Shown piece after piece: positions 11,587-22,475 of a stretch of DNA of 26,015 nucleotides. A program made the position numbers and the translations under genes. The stretch comes from Nephromyces sp. MM_2019 (Eukaryota; Apicomplexa; Aconoidasida; Nephromycida), in the NCBI GenBank assembly GCA_015657535.1, contig JADHZB010001439.1, positions 3,795 to 29,809 on the forward strand, read 5' to 3'. The notes below the pieces were generated by a model. It did no database searches. It saw only the letters and a list, made by a program, of their open reading frames with translations, and was not told where the DNA came from. Each line of letters starts with the position of its first letter. The stretch's first letter is position 1.

Positions 11587-11880
11587 CTACACTATAGCCA
11601 CCATCCCACCCCAACACGCATAGCTTGCCACTTTCTCGCGAGAATACCTGGCAGGCATTGTGTGCCAAAACGGGAAAATAATCTTTTGTTGATACGGTGA
11701 GATACTTTGAATAAAATAAGTTCCATGAGCTTGAGTCCTGTTCTTCCATACAAGAGGAGCCTCCGGTGGAAGGGGGTAGCTACCAAGTGGTTTCTGGTCG
11801 TGTTTCGGAGAAACTCTGCCAGGAAGTCGGTAAAAGCCGCCCACGGCGCATCGGCGAAGAACCTCCGCTTGCCTTGACAT
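11587..11880 (-). CDS. QCR8: Cytochrome bc1 complex subunit 8 (QCR8), main exon
   Basis: Small subunit of mitochondrial complex III (ubiquinol-cytochrome c reductase), which passes electrons from ubiquinol to cytochrome c in the inner membrane. The frame starts at ATG 11880 and gives 97 residues. Residues 59-76 (SISPYQQKIIFPFWHTMP) match the family signature of a Ser-Pro-Phe/Tyr-Gln-Gln-Lys stretch and a Trp before the membrane helix; ARYSREKV follows, as in plant and fungal QCR8. The first 55 residues (Arg-rich start, then SYPLPPEAPLVWKN) are longer than in yeast and could hold a targeting sequence. Oddity: the membrane helix stops after about ten residues (CWGGMVAIV) at the TAG of GTGTAG, so a C-terminal exon is probably missing from this model. 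A 19-base GT...AG intron (11586 region) leading to KLLDFLSLIWFGM is possible but would be far shorter than the other introns here. The gene is divergent from the small gene at 12091. Confidence 0.75.
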   Translation of the reverse strand: MSRQAEVLRRCAVGGFYRLPGRVSPKHDQKPLGSYPLPPEAPLVWKNRTQAHGTYFIQSISPYQQKIIFPFWHTMPARYSREKVASYACWGGMVAIV

Positions 11881-12090
11881 CACGTAGGGACGGGAATGAT
11901 ATGGAAAGAGCCACTTTCTGATATTATTGCCAATTCAATTGCTACGTGATTATCCAATCTCGAAGAGGTAGTATGTAGTTTTGAACTCAACATATGGTAT
12001 CAGGAGTTTTACGGTGTCATCTCAGGCTGAGAAAGATGGTAGCCACGTGCGGTGTTGGTTGGTCGGCGCATATTAGTTGAGGTAGCGGAG
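11881..12090. promoter_or_regulatory. Divergent intergenic promoter region
   Basis: These 210 bases separate the start codon of minus-strand QCR8 (11880) from the start codon of the plus-strand small gene (12091), so promoters and 5' leaders of both must lie here or overlap the genes. I see no clear TATA box or other known element. The arrangement implies possible co-regulation; this is inference from layout only. Confidence 0.4.
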
Positions 12091-12436
12091 ATGGCACTAA
12101 ACGAGTCACTGCGCATTGCGCAAAGCCTGTCGCATGCGACCCGACGTCTTGGCAGGCTGAGGTGAAACTGGCATCTCAAGGTATTGAAATTATCGTGTTG
12201 CGTGATGCATGAATGCAGAACGCAGCACTCTGAATTCAAAACAGAACCTACTACGCTCCATGTGTATAGGTTGGCTACGGAAGTTAACCTCAACTGTTTT
12301 TAGGGAAGAACTTTCGCTCATCCCCTTTTCAGAAAGAAGGGAGTACCTCGAAGACTTCATCCATGACCCTACTTTTTTCATGCCAGAGGTCCCACCATAT
12401 ATATTTTTACAAAATACTTACACTGGATATATATAA
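12091..12436 (+). CDS. Small spliced gene, 67-residue protein of unknown function
   Basis: Exon 1 is 12091-12161 and exon 2 is 12304-12436. The intron (142 bases) has a GTGAAA donor and an acceptor reading CAACTGTTTTTAG. Exon 1 ends with two bases of a codon and exon 2 supplies the third, so the frame passes through to a stop at 12434-12436. The product starts MALNESLRIAQSLSHATRRL, then GRLREELSLIPFSERREYLE, then DFIHDPTFFMPEVPPYIFLQ, and ends NTYTGYI. It is basic at the N-terminus (which could form an amphipathic helix), has a helical charged middle and a Pro- and Phe-rich end, and has no membrane segment. I do not recognise a family. The divergent placement beside QCR8 makes a mitochondrial role conceivable, no more than that. 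Neither exon alone would attract a gene caller, but the junction is consistent in phase and the joined sequence reads as one coherent protein. Confidence 0.55.
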
Positions 12437-14902
12437 GATGAGTCTACCACTATAATCACCATTATAACAGGCTGATTAACTGGTAGGAACTTCCAAATTA
12501 TTACTGATGTGCTTAAATGCAAAAATTTAGGCCTGGCTTTTGCATTTCTTTGGGCCAATTAGCCTAGAACGATAAAACTAACGGTCAGTCCTGAATTGTA
12601 TCGCCAATCCAGGAGAAAATCTCGCACTGCTTAATCAAGTTGTCCTGTGGCGGTGCTTACAAATTCTTGAATTAAAGAGGAAAAATGAATTTGACGGTTT
12701 TTGGAGTTCACACAAGTTAAAAGTCATATCAAGTGTCCTCCAGCTACGAGTTTAGAAACTTGTTGGCTTCTGAAAAGTAGAAAGTAGCTGCCTGCTGGAA
12801 TACCTCTTATTTGGCTCCTTTTGCTGGAAGATGGTAAATTTTAACTGGAGGTCTCTTGTTTTAAAGCCTTGAAGTGTCTCTGCATGCACCAGGGCTGCAT
12901 CATGATGCCAAATACAAACTGTCATGAGATCTATCTCAATGCAGTGGTTAATGGGTGCTCACAACCAACTTGCAGATTTCCATTATTGATTTTTTACCGT
13001 TATTCATATTTGATCGGCAATTCTACTTTTTTTTAATGATTTTGGTGTTCCCTACGCTGCTTCTTAAGCACAAATAGAAAGAATGCACAAATTGCTACCA
13101 CTCGATTAGCCCGTCGATTTGTTGGTACAAACAGCAACACCTTTCCAGGCGAAACTCTGTCCTGGGGTTATCGCACGTTGACATCGCTGTATGCCAGTAG
13201 TTGGAAAGGTTGTAACGTATGATATACATTCCTACAATTAATGGTCAGGAGCTATTTCTATTTCTGAAAAGCACAATTTTTTGGAGTAGTTGAGGAAAAT
13301 CATTTTAAAGCAAAAAAATTAAATAAAGTTATCAATTAAAGTATTTGTAATCACATTAAAAATATTTTGATTTATAGATCTCTCACTCCTCTCCATCCTA
13401 GCTATTTTCTCCTTCACACAAAAAATATCGTGTTCTCAATGATGTTTAGGGAAGCGCATCGCAGTACTTATGATAGATGCTATTGTATACGGTATGGTTT
13501 GCGATTAAACTTTCGTCAAAAAATATATTACCGTTTCAGCTAGCGTTATTGAATCTTTTATTTGGAAGGTTTAACCGAGGCGAACTCTGATTTTTCTGAA
13601 TAATCTTATTAATAACCAGCAGTAATTTGTTCCATTTCATAGCAGTGCATTGAAGCCTTGGTATTTCACCCCCCTCAATTATATAACAGGGTGTCAGTTT
13701 CAACTTTTGCCGATTATCAAGGCTGTTTAGCGCTACGAACCTCCTTTTATTACTTGTGACATTGAAAAAAACGCTTGTATATATGGTTTTCTGGCTGTAT
13801 ATGGATATGTTTAATATATCATTAGCGAAATGAGCGGGGCTTAAAATTATTTTCTGGACGCGTCAATTCGATTTAATAATAGCAGCATCTCGATTTGGAC
13901 GCTCAAAGATTCCCAGCCATAAACTTGAAGCTACGATTTTAAGTTTTCCCAGTAGCTGAAAAGGCGTATAGCAGTATTACCGGGACGGAAAATTGTTGGA
14001 TGAGTCCTATTGTCTTGATTCTATTATGGCCATCGAGTCATTTTGTATACTCGCCATTAAAAGTTCGTTAAAAAGCATCCGCAGTGCAGCATAATAAATA
14101 TAGGGTATCGCTCAATGGCTTTGACGGAAATTATGTTATTTTCCCAAGGCAATGGCTTCGGTATGTCAAGATAGCTGGATTTCCGATAACCAATGTTTCG
14201 GCTATATTCCTTTATAATTAATGGGGGCTATGTAAGCACTGCTGAATATCGTTAAGATAGTAACTAGTAAGATGTTCTTGAAATCTGCTTAATGGCTTGC
14301 GCACGAAGAGCAGCTAAACTTTCTTAGTGCTAGTAGAGAGCTCGAAGTCTAACAGAATCAAGGGTAAACATTGTATCTTACGATTATCAATTTCGTAATT
14401 ATTTTTAAGCAGGCCTATTCTATTCTTTCTAGAAGAACTCAAGGAGAAATATAATTGCTTATCTCTTCACGTTTTTGTGAATTTATATGCTTCGCAGCCA
14501 GTTTTTAGTAACCTTGCCATGAAGATGCGAAACAGCGCCTTCTATTAATAATTGGGGATTTTTATAGTGGTTTTTGCGTTGACGCATCTGGTTCTACCAT
14601 TTTTTGAAAATTGTTCAACTTCCTGAAATGATGCCGACTATGGTCTGCTCCCAAAAAACTCTCTCAAATGGACCAGTAATATGGCTATTACTGAAAATTA
14701 GCCCGCCTATCCATTAATTTCTCGTCTTCCATGGTTTTGGCTACTGCTGACGGACTCTCACAGCGTCATATTGCAGCAGTGCTGGAAAGCTGTTTGAAAT
14801 TTGTACGGTACTCCTTTATGTGTGCCTGCATTTGTTTTTCATATTCCAAGTGACGTCGTGTCTACTCCATTTTATTCGGAAATGTGATATTTTTACACAA
14901 TA
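12437..14902. other. Intergenic stretch, no supported gene
   Basis: About 2.5 kb with no frame longer than a few dozen codons that looks coding on either strand. It is moderately AT-rich without strong repeats. It must contain the 3' end of the small gene at 12091 and the promoter of the PTAR1-like gene at 14903. I see no RNA gene, hairpin or mobile-element sign. Confidence 0.5.
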
Positions 14903-17900
14903 ATGGGTTTTCATAACGCTGCCGTATTAGACGCCGCCCTCTCAGCTTTGAAAGAGAAGTTCCAGGGGTCTCGTAGAACATTCCATAGCAGTTGGCGAGA
15001 AAAAATTTCGGGGCCAGAGGATGATTCCCCTCACTCTCAAACCTTAATAATCTTACTGGACAAACTGCAGGAAGCGGCAAATGAGCTTCCTTTCCTATCC
15101 GAGTTGTACCGATGCTTACAGACAGGGCCGCACTCGGGTTCTGAGAGCATAAAAGAGATGCACATGGTGCACTGCGCACAGATAAAACTTCTCAGTGGTA
15201 AGTCCCCTTTAGTACTCAACCATGTAGCCTTGGTAATCTCAAGAATGTTTTTTGAATGATAAAGGAATATTCGGCATTATTATGTTGTCTCTGCAGCTGC
15301 TAGTGAACCAAAAGCCAATTCTTTTTCTGGAGTCAAGGACAATGGCTGCCAATCGTTAGAAACTATGCAAGACTTAGATCATAAGGAAGTGGAAAATCGA
15401 TCATCCTTAACTGAGTGCAATGGCTTCTATTACGCTAAAAATGATGGTTTCCTCTTATTATGTGTTTGTAAAGCTGATGTTTTGAGGAAATTTTCAGTAT
15501 CTATGTTGAAATTATGTTGGAATCTTGTCGAAAAATGCATCTATGAAATTGATGGTGGAATAATCGCATCTCTGCGCAGTCCGAGCACAAATGATACAAA
15601 TACGGAACTGTGTTCCCATTTTTTCTCATCAGAATTTGCAGCTGTATCATACCGCCTTTTTGAATACGCTCATATAAGTACTAGGGGCTCGGAAAAAATA
15701 TTAAGGAGCAATTGCGTTATTCCTCTTGATTTGGAGGCACAAAGGGTTTGCAGATTAGAAACTTCTCTTCGAATTTTTTTCTTCATCTTGTGCTACAGCT
15801 TACAAGAACTTCTCGAGGGCCCACACATGTCGGCGTTATTTTTCAGAATTCTAGAAACTTTTCCTGAGGTCAATAATAGTATTGCCAGCTTAGTCGAGTT
15901 CTTTAGTAAGGTGCTGGTTATGCTTGATAGTTATCCAAGGACTTCTAGTGCATATTTGCGTTGGATAGCTGTGCATTGGCTGCAGGCATTAAGGTTAGTT
16001 AAAGCTAGGAGTTTCATCACCAAGCTGATGCCTTCTCATTTCAGTTTAAATTTCGACGAAACTGAAATGAAGAATACGCATTATAATCAGCTGTTGTCAC
16101 ACTATAGCATGGTCGAGAGGCCTTTTGGTAATGAATGCATCTCACCTCTCGTTTCGTATAAGAAGAGCCCCATTTTTAATTCATGGGAATCCGTGCATGG
16201 TGGCCATTGTTGTGATGATACAAATAGTGAGAGCCAGTACTGTAGCCAGCCTGACCGCCTTGTGAAAATTACTTCGGAATATCACGGCGAATCGTTGGAT
16301 TGTGAACAATTTGGTAACAAAAGAGTGCTTTCTTTGCTTGGAGAGTTTCGCACAATTTGGGATTACCCGTATTCCTTGCTGTCTTTTTCAGCGGATTACT
16401 GGCCTCATCCACTGAATTCTGGCAAATATTTCAAGCAAGGGCGTTTACCTACTGTACTGTTGAATTTTCTCGATACAACCCTTGTTCTTAATCCAAAGAA
16501 TACTATTCTGTGGTTAAGCAGGAAAATTGTTTTCTTTGAGTTTGTTTCATGGTTACGATTGTTTCACAGTCAAGCAAACACGACAGGAAAGTGCAATCAA
16601 GAGTTAGTCAACGTTAACAGGGGCCGTCACATCTATCTCAAAGACCAAGATGTCAAATGGAGCCGTAATCTTCATGGAATGATGCTTTCTGAGATGAAAT
16701 TTATTGATAGATGCTGCCGGTCCTATCCTCATAATTATTTAGCAGTCTCTTACCTCAATTACTTAATCAGACTGCGGCAATATTGGGAGCGAAAGTGCGG
16801 TTCTAATCAATTATGCATTCCTATCAATGCAGCAGATATTTTTATATCGTTTCCTACGGATATGGAAAGGCAATTTGTGTTAAATTTGAGCCGTTTAATT
16901 TTTAAAGAATACGAAAATATACAATTCGAGGATTTGAACGAATTTGATGCGCGTCAATTTGATGTGGCTTGTATTACCCCTAAACATCATGGTCCATTTC
17001 AAGCCTTTTTGCAATCTTTAAGGGCCTGCTTGAACAGTTGTCTCAAAAAGCTATCAAGCAGTATTTCATTAGACGTGGAGGTTCCTGCAAAAGTTTTGGA
17101 AGCTGAAGAATCACAGTCATTGCTCTCTGTAGTTAATTTGTTTTTTTTGGAAAAGCTGCATCAGGCTGCAATTTTCAAAGATAATGCTATAGATACCGAA
17201 TTTATCACTTTAAGTACTAGAACAGCAAACTCCGCTCAGAATAGTATCAAAAACCTTGATCGGCCTTCTGGAGATTATGGGCTCTTTTTCTGGAAGGGGG
17301 TACCACTATATCAAGTGCATTTCCTTAATAGTATGTATAGAGGCCTTTCGCATGTCCTGGTATATTTGTCGAAATTAAGCGTATTCTCCAGAGTATTCCC
17401 ATCTCATGAAACTGGTTGGATATCCCGCTGCGACTGTTTTGTCAGTTATATGGAGTTTGTTATGAGTATTTCTCATTTTCTTAATCGAGGAATCCAAACC
17501 AGAAAAGTTCCAATCAAGCTGAAAAATGATGGCCGTGAGTATTCTAAATCTTTAATTGGATGGTTAAATGCATCGATGTTCATAGTGTTGATGCATGAAT
17601 TGCTTAATGTAAGACATTACGTTCTCTCTACAGCATCCTCTGGGCGTAATGAAATTGAAGAGAATTGGATAATTAAGATCCTTTCTTGGTCAGATGATGC
17701 TTCTACTACTCGTCGGAACTTTTTTATCCTAAAGTATATCTTTAGAATTCTACATGAAATTTATTTGTACCTAGAAAATTTTGAAGCTCTATGGACTGAA
17801 ATTTTCATGAATGTTTTCCAGCAGAAAATTTTCGAAAAGGACCAGAACCACTTTAGTGCTATTCAGTTTTTAAAATGCTATATTTTTTGCCCTTTTTTTG

Positions 17901-18073
17901 ATAATTGTGGTCATGCGCATAATTTGGCTTACAACTCTTGTTCTCAAATTGTGGGCACATTGCATACAGATATCAGCAGATGTACTATTGAGTATGACGA
18001 GCGCATACCTCATTTCTATTACTACTTCCTAGGTGACTTTGTAGCGTACTTATCTGCCAAACTTCTGGCGTAA
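14903..18073 (+). CDS. PTAR1-like protein with prenyltransferase alpha repeats
   Basis: Two exons: 14903-15197 and 15297-18073. The 99-base intron has a GTAAGT donor and a TTGTCTCTGCAG acceptor. Exon 1 ends one base into a codon and exon 2 completes it (Ala), giving 1023 residues. Motifs of the protein prenyltransferase alpha-subunit repeat are visible near residue 494 (LVLNPKNTILWLSRKIV), residue 564 (EMKFIDRCCRSYPHNYLAVS) and residue 799 (FPSHETGWISRCD; compare His-Glu-Thr-x-Trp in PTAR1). PTAR1-type proteins pair with a prenyltransferase beta subunit, in animals for geranylgeranylation of the SNARE Ykt6 and possibly other targets. The protein is more than twice the length of animal PTAR1; the extra length is an N-terminal region of several hundred residues, a Ser- and Cys-rich insert near residues 360-440, and spacers between repeats. 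Several canonical Trp and Arg repeat residues are changed, so the family call is by pattern and it could be another divergent alpha-repeat protein. Further small introns inside exon 2 are not needed, since it is fully open. Confidence 0.75.
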
Positions 18074-21000
18074 GCTACGTAAATTCGGACAAATCTGGCT
18101 TTACATTTATCGTAAAACTGTTTCATTTTTCCCGTTTCTTAATGGGTTGCCTCTGCGTCTCTGTTTGCTGTGATGAAACAGGTGTGAAGCTGAGCGGATA
18201 TTATTTGCTCGTTGATGAGGAATTATCGATTCACCTAGTAGGACTGAACTATACTCATGCTACAATTTCATTGCAATTTAAAGCAAAATATGGCCCTATG
18301 CATGTGTCGAAGCTAATGAAAACCAGCTGGCCAACTAGTTTCTGTCTTTTAATCAGCGACGAGGATATTGCAACCAGTTTTTCTACTTGTGTGAACCTCC
18401 TGTATATTTATGTGTGCGCGTATCTAATTGTTATGAATTCCTTTTTTGACATGACTCTAGGGTTAGGAATATTTTTTTCATTGTCACATTTTAAGAGAGA
18501 ATTCTGCTACTCACATGTGATTCTACAATGGAAAATAACAAAAAAACTCATGCACACTAAATTAGGACAGTCACATAAAAATTTTCAGAGCACATGCAAC
18601 GGAGCTGTCATGTGCATTTTGTACTTGCTGGAACAATATTAGATTGCCCGCTAAAAGTGAGCACAAAATCATTTTTGTGGTTTCGTCCTAAATTATTCTT
18701 TTTGGGCTGCACATTAGTGACAATGTCTCAACGTAGTAATTTGGTTGTAGAATAATTACTTTTTTGTGGAAGTATGATGTAAAGCGCATAGAAAATGCCA
18801 ATATCGCAGAAAGCAAGCTGACAGTATAAAGATTGAGGCTACTAAAATTGTGGCTAGCTTGTCTAAGCGTATATTATTATCACGTTACAATGTACGTATC
18901 TAGACAAATCTAGTGTGCAGGGTGAGAAGCCTTGCCCATACCGCAGTTGCAGGCAGGCCGCAGGTGCCATTGCAGTAACTGTTATGCTGCTATCAACACT
19001 TTTAGAGATGCGTTTCCTATGCCTCTCTTCGTCCAGCTAACACTGCTGCAATGTAAGATGGACTAATTGCTGTCAGCTCGGGATGCGAAAAAATCTGAGG
19101 CTGCAGTGCAGGTCTATCAAGACTGGCTATTTCTTATGGGTTGGTAATGGCTTCCTTCCCAGGCAGCACAGATGGCTAGGCTCGCGTCTGATGGGATCGG
19201 CTAATCTAATTTTGTATCTGAGGGTGTTTGGATAGGAAATTTCGCGTGTATTGTGTGGTACAATAAATTTTTTAGTATGCCAAATGGTAATACATTTATT
19301 CCAAAGTAGCACCACGTCGGGATGTCTTTTAAAAATGCCAAGTAAAGGCTTCATGCCATAGCCTTGAAATAGTGATAGCCTTACAAAGCACGTACAGTTC
19401 TGGCCTTAACACGCATATCTAGTTGTAGCGTTTCAACGCATTATAAGGACTATTAACCCCTTAAAGTGACGTTACTTTTCAGAACTAGCAGGTTTCATCC
19501 TCCGCAAAGGCTACTGAGGCTTTTTCATCTATGCTTACATTGCTGCGCGATGGCGCTGCCCGGCAGATAAGAGCATTTCACGGATACTGGTGATCATTAC
19601 CCTTTTTTGGGCAGGGCCCCAGAAATGGTGTACACATTGCTATTGAGAAATGATTCTTTTGATGCAATCCTTTGCCAATGCTGCCATTGGCACCTTCGGC
19701 ACATATGGCACCTGGAGCTACCTGCAGTGGTACGTAGCACGAAAAGTGTTACCCGTGGCGTTGGGAAGTGGTAGCTCGAAATATTGCTTCTCTAATTGAC
19801 TTGTTTGACTCCGTGTGCTGTCGAGAGCAGCAGAGTCTTTCTAGCATTGGTTTGGCTAGAAAAAAAAGGAAAGCCAACTTTATTTGCAAGAAATTTTGCG
19901 CTTAATTCATTTCAAGCCTAATAGCTTCGTGTGCACTTTAAAAAGTGCAGGACAATGTAAGCAATATGGTAATGGGGTAACACCACAGTGCAGCATCCAA
20001 TCCTAAGCATTATAAAATAAAATATATACTAACAGCTCGGTTTTGTAACAGCAAAGCATATATATGGATGTTGTTGACATTGGAAATTCCAGTGGGAGAA
20101 GGGCGCATTGTGTACATGGAATAGACCCCGAGGATTTGACGGTTGCAACCTAATTTCCGCAATAGCAGGTATCCAGTTTATAAGCTGGCGCATTAGTTTG
20201 AGTGCGGAATATATAGTCACAAGAAAGCTGAGAGATGAAACACAGATTCGTCTAGCCACTTGTTGGAAAAGTTGCGTCTTGCGAAAGCTTCGATAATTAT
20301 AGCATATAAGGGTCTCTTTTTCGTTTCTACTTAAGCGATCCAAAAAAAAGTTAGCTTTTATTCTGACTTTTAACAACTTGGTTACCATCAAAGTGCGGTT
20401 GGTGACTTTTGGAGCATATGATTGCACTCCATTTGCGGGCTAATCACACAGTGAGCACACCAATGTTGCATTGGTTCAAAGCCGGCGGCTAGTATTTCTT
20501 TAGCTGTAAGACATATATTTTCTCAGTAAGCTAAACCAAAGAGTGAATTCAAGACACATTACTTACTCCGCAATCTCATCTGGATACTCTCGCCAGGCTA
20601 CAAAATAAATTGGAATACAATTCCATTATACGATCAAATGTAACGGCTGCTAAACGTGCTATTCAGTTATCATCGTGCGATAAATCTATCATAACAAATA
20701 TTTTGGGCCCATTCATGGCCTTGAAGCACTAAAGCACCTGAAAAAAAAATCCGTTTTTCATCGAGTCGAAAGAGTGAATACATACTTTGGAGTTTTATGC
20801 TCCGTGCTACGTTTAAGCCCGCGTCGTTAGTACATCGCACGAAGGTGAGCAAAGGTGCAGGTCGGGCAAAAGTTCCTTCCATATTTTTGATGATTTTACG
20901 GGTGTAAATACTTGTTCTAGTGTAGAACTCCAGTAGCATGCTTTTAAGATATTGAAGAGATTACAATTATTAAGTCCAACTTGCAGGGCATGACAGAGGT

Positions 21001-21458
21001 GAATAAATGCATTTATGCGGAATGGTTTTCCGTTCTTCCGAATATCAGGTGAAGAGCAATCACATAGCGCGCATGCATATCCCCTGCGATACAAACGTGA
21101 TTATTGTAGGTCGCCCGCTTTTGAAAAAAAATTTCTCGTCTCTAATTGGTTGTTGGCGCAAAAATTGCAGCGGCCAGGAGGCTCATAAGCATTGCCAAGC
21201 GTAGGCTTGTATGTGCGAGTGCCGCTGAAGTATCATCTCCTAACATGAAAACACTGTCATTCTCACTCCTTTTGTAATATTTCTGAAGTTCCTTGTCTTC
21301 TTGGACACCACCGAAGTGTTATCCCCAGTTTCTTATGGTTTTGCTTACTGCTTTAATGTGTACTCTAGAGGTGAAAATTATTACTCATTTTCATTCGAGC
21401 TAGTGCCAAAGGGACGTCTCTGTATTATATCACCAGTCTAGCTTCTAATCCCCTAGAG
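18074..21458. other. Intergenic stretch after the PTAR1-like gene
   Basis: About 3.4 kb without a gene I can support. An open frame at 18142-18642 on the plus strand (166 codons) begins 68 bases after the PTAR1-like stop but lacks protein-like composition and is probably 3' flank. A minus-strand frame at 20029-20427 (132 codons) is also unrecognised and has no clear splice or start context. No tRNA, repeat array or mobile-element feature is seen. Confidence 0.45.
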
Positions 21459-21572
21459 ATGCTGCTCCCGGTGGAGGAGTTGTTGCGGCACATTCGCCTT
21501 CGCGCCCTCTCTTTAGTGCTTGTATTCCAAAGATTATGCAGTATGCTCGGCACAATCTTCATGACTATTTCC
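21459..21572 (+). CDS. Possible leader exon of biotin ligase
   Basis: An ATG at 21459 opens a 38-codon frame that ends exactly at a GTAAGA donor (GT at 21573-21574). The peptide starts MLLPVEELLRHIRLRALSLV and continues LVFQRLCSMLGTIFMTIS, so a basic start is followed by a hydrophobic run like a signal or mitochondrial leader. It ends in phase 0, and the acceptor AATATATTTCAG (to 22520) opens the biotin ligase exon in phase 0 too, giving a Ser/Thr-rich stretch next. That would add an organelle-targeting leader across a 948-base intron. This is inference: one chance in three that phases agree by accident, and there is no other support. Confidence 0.25.
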
Positions 21573-22475
21573 GTAAGAAGGCGTGCGCTCAGCAGGTACG
21601 CAGGCTGCCATAAAGGTTACCATTTATACAAGTACAGCTTGTTTTATGTTTTGCCGGGCTTAACACTCTGCTCTTTCATTAATCGCACAGCATCGTGCAG
21701 TCCTCACTGTGAAATGGTGAGCTAGAGAGTTCATTGTAACCTGCTGGTATACTGCTTGGCTATAAATATGTGGGCTTGTGAATGGCTTGGGGTGGTGCTT
21801 CCTTTTATTTTTCTATTTTAGTAGGGTGATAGCATTGCAGTATTCCACAATCTTGAGGGTAGTTGGCGTCGATGTATATCTTACGCGCTTTTTATCTTTG
21901 TCCCGTAATATATAAGTAATCGAAACCCAAAGTCTCCTGGTGAACGATATGGGGAAATAGTGAAGAATGGCCCCCTACTTTGATTTTTTAAATTTTATTT
22001 ATCGCTCTATATGGTAGAGTGAAGATTATTTTGCTGTTATCTTAAAATCAACTCTCGCATGTAGCTTCTGCAAGGAATCGTCAGAAGATATCTGGAGTAG
22101 TTTAGGGTGCTTTATTCGTTACCGGTACTCACGAGAACTTTCAAAAGAATGCTTTATATTGGTGGCTTCATACAATTGACTGACCTGTCATAATGAAATT
22201 AGTTTGTCAAAAACTACAACCATACAGCCTTTTTTGAGCTTTTTTTTCCACTTTTTTTCATGTGGATGTATCTCGGGCTGTCAGTTGGTTTAGTTAAGTG
22301 ATGCGTCTATGCTTGAGAAGAATCCTTCCATAATAATTTCATCATAAATCTACACAAAGATACGGGGCTGGTATTAGGACTGGATCGGCGCTAATTATGC
22401 GCTGTAGTTAGTTTCATTGGTGCTTATTTATAAGTTCTTCGGAAAAACAGGTATATCATACCCACTGGTAAGCCT

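Noticed and set aside
18142..18642. 166-codon plus-strand open frame just after the PTAR1-like gene
   Set aside because: Composition is not protein-like (many Cys, Tyr, Leu and Ser from AT-rich DNA), it is in a different frame from the gene before it, and no motif or splice signal supports it. Most likely 3' flank.
20029..20427. 132-codon minus-strand open frame
   Set aside because: No recognisable domain or supporting splice context, and no neighbour relation. Long frames of this size are expected by chance in several kilobases.
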